Of a stretch of 64,000 nt of DNA, positions 16,701 to 25,058 are shown piece after piece. The DNA is from SCQP01 sp050747745 (GTDB lineage Bacteria > Acidobacteriota > Terriglobia > Terriglobales > SCQP01). The notes beneath the pieces are model-generated. The model had not been told where the DNA came from. It made no database searches and saw only the letters and a program-made list of their open reading frames with translations. The stretch's first letter is position 1; every line of letters starts with the position of its first letter. The stretch is from positions 120,689-184,688 of the forward strand of contig JBOGKM010000109.1 of NCBI GenBank assembly GCA_050747745.1, written 5' to 3'. The position numbers and the translations under genes are program-made.

Positions 16701-17825
16701 GGCGCCGGGGTATTCGCGGGCCAGGTGCGGCGCGGTGGCGTCCTTACCGGCGCAGTCGTGGCCGGCGCTGCGTCGGCGCGCTGCGTCGGCAAGCAGCCGC
16801 TTGACGGCCGCTTCCGGGACCCAGGTCGGCTCGTCCGCGTTCTGAACCAGCAGGCGCGGCGGGGAATGGGGGCCTGCGACGTAGACCCCGTAACACGGGC
16901 CCTGATGTCCGGGCGGCGCAGTGGCCGAGTCCTGGCCGAGAAATCCGCTGTCGAAGCACGGCTGGTAGGGCTGCTCACCGGAATAGAGAACCAGACCCGC
17001 GTCGCTTACCGAGAGATACGTCTGCCCGGCACCACCCATGTCCGCGGTCGAAGGGTAACAGCTCGACGCACCTCGCACCGGCCGCACGCAAATGGACCCA
17101 ATGCCGATGGGCGCCATATACTCGCCGTTCATGAACCCAACTTGGATGTACGCCAGATACTTGCCGCTGGGGCTGATCCCGTAATTGTAGGCGACCAAAC
17201 CTGGCGTCCAGGCCGCCAGCGGCGGACGGGTGACGAGCTCGCTCAGCCCACTTGCCAGGCCCTCCTCCCCCAAGGTCCGCGACCGGTCGCGGCTGCAAAC
17301 CGGGTCATAGAGATCGGTAAAGTCCACCATTCGCCCGGCAAGGATGTCCCACGTCCCGTCCACGACGCCGACGATCTCGTCCAGAATGGTGCCGCAACTC
17401 GTGTAGATGCCGCTGGAGCCAATCACCGGCGCGGCCACCCTGACTCGCGACTTCGGGCGGATGAGGTGGATCTCGACGCCTGGGTACCCATGCGCCCCAG
17501 GCGTACCCGTCATGACCGCAACCGTGTCGTCCAGAAAGGCGAAGCCGGCCAGCTCCTTCTCGGACAGCAGAAGCACGTCGCGCTTTCTGCCGCAGCGCGC
17601 GAACAAGTCATCGCCGCGCCGGTAAACCAGGCAGGGCCGTGCCTGCGCCCGCACCGCGGCCGCCGATAGCGCCAGCAGCGCGAGCGTCGCCAGCAGCCGC
17701 CCCCGCCTCGCAGGCGCCCGCAGGATCACCGGCGCGAACCGTCGCGCCGGCCTGGGGGCCGGGCCTGAGGACGCCGCGCCGCCCCTGCTGATCATTGTCA
17801 GTAATCTCCCACTCTCCAGCCTCAT
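16671..17825 (-). CDS. Exported protein of unknown function
   Basis: 384 aa from ATG 17825, which has a good GAGGTGG ribosome site 6 bases upstream; ATG 17795 is a second choice. Arg-rich N-terminus, then LLATLALLALSAAAVRAQA, a signal peptide with an AQA cleavage site. The mature part is rich in Gly, aromatic residues and cysteines (at least eight), with beta-propeller-like phrases such as GISPSGKYLAYIQVGFM and DAGLVLYSGEQPY. I do not recognise a family. The last 20 or so residues probably come from reading into a rearranged toxin-tail fragment, so the natural C-terminus may be lost. Confidence 0.6.
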   Translation of the reverse strand: MRLESGRLLTMISRGGAASSGPAPRPARRFAPVILRAPARRGRLLATLALLALSAAAVRAQARPCLVYRRGDDLFARCGRKRDVLLLSEKELAGFAFLDDTVAVMTGTPGAHGYPGVEIHLIRPKSRVRVAAPVIGSSGIYTSCGTILDEIVGVVDGTWDILAGRMVDFTDLYDPVCSRDRSRTLGEEGLASGLSELVTRPPLAAWTPGLVAYNYGISPSGKYLAYIQVGFMNGEYMAPIGIGSICVRPVRGASSCYPSTADMGGAGQTYLSVSDAGLVLYSGEQPYQPCFDSGFLGQDSATAPPGHQGPCYGVYVAGPHSPPRLLVQNADEPTWVPEAAVKRLLADAARRRSAGHDCAGKDATAPHLAREYPGAGQWSAAPAD

Positions 17826-18016
17826 GCGACCCACCTCGCGACCATCACAGCACGAAGGAAAGGGGTACGCAAGGGGAGACGCGAAGCATATTTTCGGGAT
17901 GGCCGGAGCTGAGTGCTTCGTTGGCGCGAACGCGGGCGAGGGGGCGCGCATGGACGTACGTGACCGAGCTCGAGCAAGGGAGCACGGCAACGAGGCCCTG
18001 TGGGCCAGGGATTTTT

Positions 18017-20422
18017 TTAGCCCCGCCCATCCCTCCACGTATAGCGGATTCCCAAACGGGCTTCGATCCGGGGACCGGGATAACCGATCACCTGCTCATA
18101 ATTCTGATTCAGCGCGTTGGTAACTGCGGCCTGTATCTGCCAGCTCGGTGAGATCCGGACTGCGCCGCTCAAATCCAGGATTCCGAACGCAGGATCGAGA
18201 TTGCGGTTGGGCAGCAACAGGGTGTTGCCGCCCTCGGCGTCCGTAAGGAACGTGCTATCGTCGCGCCGGCTGACGAAGTACGCCGACGCCAGGCCGCTGT
18301 AGCGACCGTGGACGTAGGCGGCGGCCAGCGAACCGGTTTGCGGTGGCACACGAAAGGGCCGCTGTCCCACCAGCGGCGCGAAAGCGCCAATGGGAATGTC
18401 CGGGAAATCCGGATTGATCGCCGGCGTCAACGCGCTGAACGAGTACGTCCGCAGCACCTGCGCCGAAGTCGCCGTATAGTTGCCGCGCAACCGCCAGTCT
18501 GGTCCCAGCCGGATCTCGCTCTCCAACTCCAGCCCCCGCGCGCGCTCGTCCATCGAATTGTACTCGCCGCCGAAAATGGCCACTGCCGCGACGGCTGCCG
18601 GAATGCCCAACGCCGGGAATGCGCTCGGCAGGATATCCTCGATCAAGTCGTAGTAGCGCTGGTCAAACCACGTCAAGCCCACATGCGCGCGGCCGCGGGC
18701 CAAATCCTGGTCGATGCCGAAATCAAAGTCGCGACTGCGCTGCGGCTGAATGGGCTGCAAATCGTACTGTCGGATGAGCGCCGCTCCTCCCGCCGCGCCC
18801 AGCAGCTCTTGGTAGAGCGAGTACTCCTGCACTTCGAGTTCCGGATCCTTCAGCCCCTTGCCGCCGCTGGCGCGCAGCCGTGTCGCCCCCCAGAATCCAG
18901 TCCCTAGCCGAGGGTAATAGGCCACGCTGGCTTGCGGATCGCTGGTCACGCCAAAGGGCGTATCGCGATCCACCGAGACTCCTCCGTTGAGGAACAGGCG
19001 CCTCGCCAGCTCCCCGTTGAGTACCTCATACGCGCCGTCGTCGTGGCGGCTGAGCGCCACATTGGGACTGAGGCCGCGCTCGTCGTAATAGCGATAGCCT
19101 TCCAGCAGGCTCCAGCCCTGCCTCAGGCTCAGTTCCGTGTTCCAGTCGAGATCGCGGCGCAATGTGTCGGAGGGACTAAGCTCCGGAAAGGTGGTGCCGG
19201 CGTAGCTCAGAATCGCCTGTCCCTGCACGCTATAGCCGTTGGCGCCGTGCAGCGTGACCGGAAGTCCATCGTAGTCTCCCAACCCGTCGGGAATGCCCAC
19301 GGGACCCGGTAGGTCATCCATCAGGTTCGAGCGCGCATCGGCATACAGCACCTGCTGCCGCCACTGTGGCGTGACCTGCTGCTCAAACCGGAAGCTGCTA
19401 TAGGTTTCGCCCTGCCGTTTGAACTCGCCCTGCGGGATGCCGTAGAACAATATCCCGCCCGGTTCGCCGTCATCGGAATAGATTCGTTGCACCTGCAGTC
19501 GCAGTTCGGCCGGTTGCAGGCTCCACGGCGTGTGTACACGCCAGCCCAGATTGGCGCCGTACGTGTTGTCACGGAATTTGGCGCCGGGAATCTGATTGTG
19601 GGTATCGAGGTAGCCGTAACGCACCCCATAATCAAATCCGCCCCGGGAGCCGAGCAGCTGATCGCTGTGCATCACGGTTGCGTAGGCGCCCACTTGCGTG
19701 CTGGTGTCGAATTCCGGCGCCGCCACCTGGTCGCCGCGCCGCGTGGTGATAGCAATCACGCCGGCGGCGGCATCGGAACCGTAAATGACGCTATCGGGTC
19801 CGCGCAGGATCTGCATTTGTTCGATCCCGTCAGGAAGCAGCGTGGAAAAATCATACCCTCCCAGGTCAATACGTTGAATCGGAACGCCATTCAACAGAAC
19901 TTTGGTGAAGTTTGCCGGCGCGCCGCGCAGGAATACCGACGTCACCCCGCCCACTTGTCCGCTCTGAATTACAGCCAGGCCGGGCTGCAGCCGCAGCGCC
20001 GCATCCGCTTGCAGCGGATCCAGCTCTTCGAGCTGGGTACGCGAGATGGTGGAGGTGGCATTGCCCACTTGGGCTGCAGGCAGCCCTAACCCGGTCGCGG
20101 TGACCGTCACCGAAGCGGTCACCGGCGCCAGCCCCAGCACCAGCGGCGCCGGATGCGGCCGCGCAACTTCGCTCGCTGCCGCCAGGTCGCGGCGTCGCGC
20201 CTCGATCCGTGCTGCTCCGGGCACGCCGGGCAGCCGGTAGCGGCCGTCGGCACCGGTCGGAGCCTGCGCCAGCACCTTTCCTGCGCTATTGGTAAGCGTT
20301 ACTTCGGCGTTGGCGACCGCGCGTCCGAGCGCGTCCTCGACCACTCCGCTGATTACGCTAGGTTTCTGAGAGAAAGCGGCAACCGACACCGCCAGCGTCA
20401 GCAGCAATACAGGGAACTTCAC
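18017..20422 (-). CDS. btuB: TonB-dependent receptor, probable cobalamin transporter
   Basis: Outer-membrane beta-barrel transporter of 801 aa. Signal peptide (VKFPVLLLTLAVSVAAFSQ), then a carboxypeptidase-regulatory-like domain (ISGVVEDALGRAVANAEVTL, about 25-80). The TonB plug follows (about 115-240, with VFLRGAPANFTKVLLNGVP and ILRGPDSVIYGSDAAAGVI), then the barrel to a C-terminal strand ending in YTW. The GTG start at 20422 is preferred because the signal peptide begins there and a GGAAAGG lies upstream; ATG 20491 abuts the riboswitch. Cobalamin as substrate is inferred from the cobalamin riboswitch in the leader, and it fits the B12-dependent MetH in the window. No TonB or ABC transporter genes are adjacent. 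Confidence 0.88.
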   Translation of the reverse strand: MKFPVLLLTLAVSVAAFSQKPSVISGVVEDALGRAVANAEVTLTNSAGKVLAQAPTGADGRYRLPGVPGAARIEARRRDLAAASEVARPHPAPLVLGLAPVTASVTVTATGLGLPAAQVGNATSTISRTQLEELDPLQADAALRLQPGLAVIQSGQVGGVTSVFLRGAPANFTKVLLNGVPIQRIDLGGYDFSTLLPDGIEQMQILRGPDSVIYGSDAAAGVIAITTRRGDQVAAPEFDTSTQVGAYATVMHSDQLLGSRGGFDYGVRYGYLDTHNQIPGAKFRDNTYGANLGWRVHTPWSLQPAELRLQVQRIYSDDGEPGGILFYGIPQGEFKRQGETYSSFRFEQQVTPQWRQQVLYADARSNLMDDLPGPVGIPDGLGDYDGLPVTLHGANGYSVQGQAILSYAGTTFPELSPSDTLRRDLDWNTELSLRQGWSLLEGYRYYDERGLSPNVALSRHDDGAYEVLNGELARRLFLNGGVSVDRDTPFGVTSDPQASVAYYPRLGTGFWGATRLRASGGKGLKDPELEVQEYSLYQELLGAAGGAALIRQYDLQPIQPQRSRDFDFGIDQDLARGRAHVGLTWFDQRYYDLIEDILPSAFPALGIPAAVAAVAIFGGEYNSMDERARGLELESEIRLGPDWRLRGNYTATSAQVLRTYSFSALTPAINPDFPDIPIGAFAPLVGQRPFRVPPQTGSLAAAYVHGRYSGLASAYFVSRRDDSTFLTDAEGGNTLLLPNRNLDPAFGILDLSGAVRISPSWQIQAAVTNALNQNYEQVIGYPGPRIEARLGIRYTWRDGRG

Positions 20423-20499
20423 GTGCGACCGTGCCTTTCCGGACTGACCCGCGTCAGCCAGAATGCCAACCAGCCATGACCCCGGGGCCATGGCCTAAA

Positions 20500-20675
20500 A
20501 CTCTGGGCAGGTCTCCTGACTTGCGGCTGCTCGCTTGGCGAGCGCTACCTCCTGCCTTCCCCAAACGTTGTGCGCTTGAGTGGCGTGCGCGGAGGCAGCC
20601 GAACCGCTTACAGTGGCGGGGCCGTGCGGGTTTCTCACCCGGCTTCCCTTTTCAATCCCGCGATGGGATCACCCA
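20500..20675 (-). promoter_or_regulatory. Cobalamin riboswitch
   Basis: On the minus strand, in order: GGGAAGCCGGGTGAGAAACCCG, then GGCCCCGCCACTGTAA (20623-20608), then the B12 box AAGTCAGGAGACCTGCC (about 20523-20507). These are the conserved blocks of the adenosylcobalamin aptamer at normal spacing. It ends about 78 bases before the btuB GTG start and should shut off expression when cobalamin is plentiful. The 300-base gap between btuB and the next gene is largely this element; a possible -10 (TATGAT) lies just upstream of it. Confidence 0.95.
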
Positions 20676-20721
20676 AAGTAGAACGATGACATCATAACAG
20701 AAGGAAGGAGAAACTTGCATC

Positions 20722-21270
20722 ATGCGTAAGCTGGTCCTTGTTCTATCTGCTTTCATCCTGGCTGCTGCGGCTTGGGCCGCCGTCGTCTCCTCGCCCTTTG
20801 CCCTGGTGGCCAAGAGTTCGGAGCAGTTCGTTTCCCAAGCGAATTTTCCGGCAACCAGCCCGGAGTTGCGCCCCGATGCCCACGACAACAGCTTCAGTAC
20901 GCCCGCGGCCGGCGAATACCACATCCTGCTGCTCGCGGGTCCGCGCAATCATATGTTTTCCTTCCGTGTTGGCCTGCTCACCAACCCGGAAATCCGCGTT
21001 CCTGCCGGCTCGCGCCTTACTCTCAATGTCGTGAACGTGGATAGCGACATGGTTCACGATCTCTACCTCACCTCCCAGCCTCCGCCCTACGGCCATGTCG
21101 TGCATGCCACCCCGCTTGGAACCGCAGTGCTGCGTCCCTATAAGGGCCAAACCTATTCCGCCGCCTCGCTGATCCTCAAAGCCAAACACGCCGGCACCGC
21201 CTATTACGTCTGCACCGTTCCCGGCCACGCGCAGAAGGGCATGTGGGGCAAAATCGTGGTGACGCCGTGA
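20722..21270 (+). CDS. Exported type-1 copper protein (cupredoxin, sulfocyanin/rusticyanin-like)
   Basis: 182 aa with a clear signal peptide (LVLVLSAFILAAAAWA). The C-terminal half is a cupredoxin fold with the copper ligands His112 (DMVHDLY), Cys164 and His169 (YVCTVPGHAQ) and Met174 (KGMWGKI). Such proteins carry electrons in the periplasm. The ribosome site AGGAAGGAG lies 10 bases before ATG. It is divergent from btuB, with the riboswitch in between. No redox partner is adjacent, so the physiological role is open. Confidence 0.88.
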   Translation: MRKLVLVLSAFILAAAAWAAVVSSPFALVAKSSEQFVSQANFPATSPELRPDAHDNSFSTPAAGEYHILLLAGPRNHMFSFRVGLLTNPEIRVPAGSRLTLNVVNVDSDMVHDLYLTSQPPPYGHVVHATPLGTAVLRPYKGQTYSAASLILKAKHAGTAYYVCTVPGHAQKGMWGKIVVTP

Positions 21271-21391
21271 GCTTGCCGCTGCGCACGCTGGGCCGCGGCG
21301 GCCTGGAGGTCCTGCCTCCGGGCGCTGCCGCCGGCCAGCGCTATCCGCGCAAGCGGGCATGACGCGGCAACTCGGAGGCGACCCGAGCGCC

Positions 21392-21412
21392 GGCGGGCGC
21401 CCTTTGCCCGCC
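21392..21412. terminator. Possible bidirectional terminator hairpin
   Basis: GGCGGGC, 7-base loop, GCCCGCC in the gap between the convergent cupredoxin and gltX genes. The plus-strand side is followed by a pyrimidine tract (CGCTTCTTCC) but no real T run. Nothing else is visible in this 207-base gap. Confidence 0.3.
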
Positions 21413-21477
21413 CCGCTTCTTCCTCGTGGCCCTCGCGCTTCAGCAGCGCCCGCCGGCGTAAAAGCGCCGCTGCGAAC

Positions 21478-22929
21478 TCAAGGCTGCTGCTGCGCATCCA
21501 GAAAGCGCCGCACGCGCTCCACCACGCGCGTGCGCTCCAGCACCATCAGGCTTTCCAGCAGCGGCGGCGACGCCGTCTTGCCGGTGATCAGCGCGCGCAG
21601 CAGCATGAATACCTCCTTCGCGCTCCACCCCTCGGCGGCCGCCAGTTCGCGCAGCCCTCGCTCCAGTGCGCCATGCTCCCAGCTCACGCTTTCCAGCAGC
21701 GCCAGCAGCGCGCCACCCATCCCTAGCGTTTCCGCCTGCCCGCGCTTTTTGGGCAGGAACACCGCCGCCGCCGGTTGCACCTGGTCGAGAAAGAAAAAAT
21801 CCGTGAGGTCAAAAAACTGTCCCAACGTCTCAATGCGCTCCTGCACCAGGGGCGTAATGCGGCGCAGGTACGCATCCGGAAACACGCCCCCGCGCACCGC
21901 GCCCAGAAACTCCTCGGCGCTCATGGCCCGCAGGTAGAGCCCATTCAGCCAGCGCAGCTTCTCCAGATCGAACACCGGCCCGCCCAGCCGGATTTGGTCG
22001 AATTGAAAGCTCGCCATCATAGCGCCCAGCGAAAATTTTTCCGCCCCCGGCTCCTCGCTCACCGGCATGCCTCCGCCCAGCAGGCCGAGAAAGTTGATCA
22101 TCGCTTCCGGCAGGAATCCAGCCTGGCGGTAATAGATCAGCGACACCGGGTTCTTGCGCTTGGAGATCTTCGATTTATCGCGGTTGCGCAGCAGCGGCAT
22201 GTGGCGGAAGCGCGGCAGCGGCCAACCGAAGGCCTGGTACAGCAGCACGTGCTTCGGCGTGGACGAGATCCATTCCTCGGCGCGAATCACGTCGGTGATT
22301 TCCATCGCGTGGTCGTCGACCACATTCGCCAGGTGATAGGTGGGATAACCATCCGATTTCATCAGCACCTGGTCGTCGACGTTCTGATGATCGAAGCGGA
22401 TGTCGCCGCGCAACTCGTCGCGAAACGTTGTGGATCCCGGCTGCGGGACTTTCATCCGTACCGTGAACGGCTCCCCCGCTCCCAGTCGCTGCTCCACCTC
22501 GGCCGCGCTCAGCCGGCAGCAGGTGCGATCGTAGCGCGGCGGCTGCTTGGCGGCTGCCTGTTCCCGCCGCATCGCCTCCAGCCGTTCCGGCGTGCAGAAG
22601 CAGCGGTAGGCATGGCCCGTTCGCAGCAGCGTGTCCGCCGCCTCGCGATACAGGGCGGTGCGCTCGGACTGGCGATAGGGGCCGTACGGGCCGCCTTTGT
22701 CCGGTCCCTCGTCCCAATCCAGTCCCAGCCAGTGCAGCGCGTCGAAAATCATTTGCTCGCTGGTGGAAACAAAGCGCGCGCGGTCGGTGTCCTCTATACG
22801 CAATACAAACTGCCCGCCGCCTTGGCGCGCGAAAATCAGGTTCAGCAGCGCCATATAGGCAGTTCCCACATGGGGATCGCCGGTGGGGCTGGGCGCGATC
22901 CGGACACGAATGCGGCTGGCGGCATTCAC
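21478..22929 (-). CDS. gltX: Glutamyl-tRNA synthetase
   Basis: Class I synthetase of 483 aa charging tRNA-Glu, the substrate for both translation and heme synthesis via HemA. The HIGH-type motif is in APSPTGDPHVGTAYMALL (residues 12-29) and the KMSKS-type motif is SKISKRKNP (around 258). The anticodon-binding alpha-helical region follows. Neither motif shows the GlnRS signature. Whether the enzyme also charges tRNA-Gln (non-discriminating type) cannot be judged here. It is transcribed away from the HU gene. Confidence 0.96.
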   Translation of the reverse strand: MNAASRIRVRIAPSPTGDPHVGTAYMALLNLIFARQGGGQFVLRIEDTDRARFVSTSEQMIFDALHWLGLDWDEGPDKGGPYGPYRQSERTALYREAADTLLRTGHAYRCFCTPERLEAMRREQAAAKQPPRYDRTCCRLSAAEVEQRLGAGEPFTVRMKVPQPGSTTFRDELRGDIRFDHQNVDDQVLMKSDGYPTYHLANVVDDHAMEITDVIRAEEWISSTPKHVLLYQAFGWPLPRFRHMPLLRNRDKSKISKRKNPVSLIYYRQAGFLPEAMINFLGLLGGGMPVSEEPGAEKFSLGAMMASFQFDQIRLGGPVFDLEKLRWLNGLYLRAMSAEEFLGAVRGGVFPDAYLRRITPLVQERIETLGQFFDLTDFFFLDQVQPAAAVFLPKKRGQAETLGMGGALLALLESVSWEHGALERGLRELAAAEGWSAKEVFMLLRALITGKTASPPLLESLMVLERTRVVERVRRFLDAQQQP

Positions 22930-23042
22930 CCCACCAGTCTACCAAGGCGTTTCGCTCCGCCTCCCATGGTGGATTGCATCCCACGGTGGCGCCCGCGCGA
23001 GGACGGCAACGAAGTCCGGTGCGCTGTGTTAGCATCCTGCAT

Positions 23043-23354
23043 ATGACCAAAGCCGACCTGATCGAGGAAGTGGCCCGCAGCGGCGCTCCCACTCGCCGGG
23101 ATAGCGAGGTGATCGTCGAAACCATTTTTTCCGGCATCATCAACTCCCTGCGCGCGGGCGAGAAGGTCGAGATCCGCGGCTTCGGCAGCTTTCGCGTGCG
23201 CCAGCGCCAGGCACGCATCGGCCGCAATCCCAAAACCGGCGCTGCAGTCTCCGTCCCCGCCCGCAAGGTGCCTTATTTCAAGCCCAGCAAGGAGCTGCGT
23301 GACGGCATCAACGCAGTCAACGCGGCTTCCACCGGCGCCTCAAGCCGCGCATGA
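23043..23354 (+). CDS. HU/IHF family DNA-binding protein
   Basis: 103 aa. Starts at ATG 23043 (MTKADLIEEVARSG). It has the two N-terminal helices and the beta-arm signature GFGSFRVRQRQARIGRNPKTG, with the DNA-intercalating proline region KTGAAVSVPARKVPYFKPSKEL. The PARKVPYFKPSKEL form is more IHF-like than HU-like. It bends DNA and helps organise the nucleoid. A TTAGCAT at 23028-23034 is a possible -10 box. The stop overlaps the start of the next gene. Confidence 0.93.
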   Translation: MTKADLIEEVARSGAPTRRDSEVIVETIFSGIINSLRAGEKVEIRGFGSFRVRQRQARIGRNPKTGAAVSVPARKVPYFKPSKELRDGINAVNAASTGASSRA

Positions 23355-23698
23355 TCGCCATCGGAGCGCGCATCCGCGAGGCGCGGCTGGCATGCGGGCT
23401 TTCCCAGGGCGACTTGGAAAACCGCACGGGCCTGTTGCGCTGCTACCTCTCGCGGGTGGAAAACGGCCACACCGAGCCTTCGCTCCAAACCCTGGCCCGC
23501 ATCGCCCAGGCTCTCGACATGCCCGTGTCCGGTTTCTTCGCTGCCGAAGCGGGCGAGGAACCTGAACCTGCTCCCGTGCTCAGTGCCGAGGAGTTGGGTT
23601 TTTTGGGGCGCATGCGCGAGTTCGCGGGCGCGCTGTCGGATCGGGAACGCCAGCAGGTGCTGGAGCTGGCCCGCAAAATGGCTCAGGAAAAAAAGTAA
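23351..23698 (+). CDS. XRE-family helix-turn-helix regulator
   Basis: 115 aa, ATGA overlap with the HU/IHF gene, so translationally coupled. The Cro/C1-type HTH is at residues 5-60 (IGARIREARLACGLSQGDLE, then YLSRVENGHTEPSLQTLARIAQAL). An acidic/proline linker (AEAGEEPEPAPVL) leads to a short C-terminal helical region (SDRERQQVLELARKMAQ). No ligand domain is present. The target is unknown; coupling with a nucleoid protein suggests a shared housekeeping role. Confidence 0.88.
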   Translation: MIAIGARIREARLACGLSQGDLENRTGLLRCYLSRVENGHTEPSLQTLARIAQALDMPVSGFFAAEAGEEPEPAPVLSAEELGFLGRMREFAGALSDRERQQVLELARKMAQEKK

Positions 23699-23715
23699 TG
23701 CGCTGGGCCGGGCCC

Positions 23716-23746
23716 CCGGCGGCAGGGACCGCGCCGCAGATCGCCC
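23716..23746 (+). repeat. Dispersed intergenic repeat, short copy
   Basis: CCGGCGGCAGGG followed by GCGCCGCAGATCGCCC, directly after the XRE gene. Both halves recur in the same order in the repeat behind xseB (32319-32410), where they flank an extra segment. The remaining gap to hemL holds nothing recognisable. Confidence 0.45.
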
Positions 23747-23765
23747 GCCCCGCTCCTGGCGCCCG

Positions 23766-25058
23766 TCAAGGGCGCGCTGCTGCCAGCGCCCTCCGCATGG
23801 CGTGCAGCGTCAGGCTCAATTCCGCCTCGCCGTGGGCGGCGCCGAAAAACGCCGCCTCAAACTGCGAGGGCGGCCACAGCACCCCGGCTGCCAGCAGCGC
23901 CGCATGAAAACGCCCAAACGCGGCGGTGTCGCACGCCTGTGCGCCGGCGAAATCACGCACCGGCTCTGGCGAAAAAAACAACGTCATCATTGCTCCCACG
24001 CGCTGTAGCTGTGCCTCCATCCCGGTTTCCTCCAGGATGTGCCGCACGCCCGCCTCCAGCGCCGCGCCCCAGCGCTCCAACTCGGCATACAGCTGCGGCC
24101 GGGCCGCTACCGCCTCCAGTGCCGCCACTCCCGCCGCCATCGTCAGCGGATTGCCGCTCAAGGTTCCCGCCTGATACACCCGTCCCAACGGCACCACCTG
24201 ACCCATCAACTCCGCTCGCCCGCCATAAGCCCCCACCGGCAGGCCACCGCCGATGATCTTACCCAGCGTGACCATGTCCGGATGGACCCCATAACGCTCC
24301 GCTGCGCCGCCCCAGGCTACCCTGAACCCGCTCATGACCTCATCGAAGATCAGCACCACGCCATGCCGGTCCGCTATCTTCCGCAGCGCCGGCAAGAACT
24401 CCGGCTCGGGCGCCACGCAACCCATATTGCCCGCCACCGGCTCGACCAGAATGGCCGCCATCCGCCCCGGATTCGCCTCCAGAGCCGCCGCTACGGCCCC
24501 TGCATCGTTATACGGCAGCGTGAGCGTATCCGCCACCGCGCCCGCCGGCACGCCTGCCGAGGATGCCACGCCCAGCGTCGCCAGTCCCGATCCCGCCTCG
24601 CTCAAAAATACATCCGCGTGGCCGTGGTAGCCTCCGGCGAATTTAATCAATCCGTTGCGGCCCGTGAATCCGCGCGCGACCCGCACCGCCGCCATGGTGG
24701 CCTCCGTGCCCGAGTTCACAAAGCGCAGCATCTCGCACGCCGGATACGCTTGTCGCACCCGTTCCGCCAGTTGCAGCTCGGCCGGCGTGGAAACGCCGAA
24801 ACTGGTGCCCCGCTCCGCCGCGCTCCGCACCGCCCTCACCACGCCTTCCGCGGCATGGCCCAGCAGCAGTGCTCCCCAGGAGCCGATAAAATCCAGGTAG
24901 CGCTGCCCGTCCACGTCCCAGACCCAGGCGCCGCTGCCGCGCTCGATCCATGGCGGGTCTCCGCCCACGGCGCGGAACGAGCGCACCGGTGAATCCACTC
25001 CACCGGGCAGTATGGCTTCCGCCCGCCGCTGCAACTCCCGTGATCCTTTGCCCGGCAT
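23766..25058 (-). CDS. hemL: Glutamate-1-semialdehyde 2,1-aminomutase
   Basis: PLP enzyme turning glutamate-1-semialdehyde (product of HemA) into 5-aminolevulinate. 430 aa from ATG 25058 (MPGKGSRELQRRAEAILPGG). Signatures: PVRSFRAVGGDPPW, FVNSGTEATMAAVRVARGFT, KFAGGYHGHAD, LIFDEVMSGFRV, and the PLP lysine in VTLGKIIGGGLPVGAYGG (around 265). The start overlaps the stop of the upstream flavoprotein by one base (TAATG). It faces away from the hemX-hemA-hemC-hemD operon, so tetrapyrrole genes lie on both sides of the promoter region at 26.3 kb. Confidence 0.96.
   Translation of the reverse strand: MPGKGSRELQRRAEAILPGGVDSPVRSFRAVGGDPPWIERGSGAWVWDVDGQRYLDFIGSWGALLLGHAAEGVVRAVRSAAERGTSFGVSTPAELQLAERVRQAYPACEMLRFVNSGTEATMAAVRVARGFTGRNGLIKFAGGYHGHADVFLSEAGSGLATLGVASSAGVPAGAVADTLTLPYNDAGAVAAALEANPGRMAAILVEPVAGNMGCVAPEPEFLPALRKIADRHGVVLIFDEVMSGFRVAWGGAAERYGVHPDMVTLGKIIGGGLPVGAYGGRAELMGQVVPLGRVYQAGTLSGNPLTMAAGVAALEAVAARPQLYAELERWGAALEAGVRHILEETGMEAQLQRVGAMMTLFFSPEPVRDFAGAQACDTAAFGRFHAALLAAGVLWPPSQFEAAFFGAAHGEAELSLTLHAMRRALAAARP

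Noticed and set aside
21267..21362. Possible 31-codon gene overlapping the cupredoxin stop as GTGA
   Set aside because: Too short, Gly/Arg/Pro-rich, no ribosome site and no similarity that I recognise.
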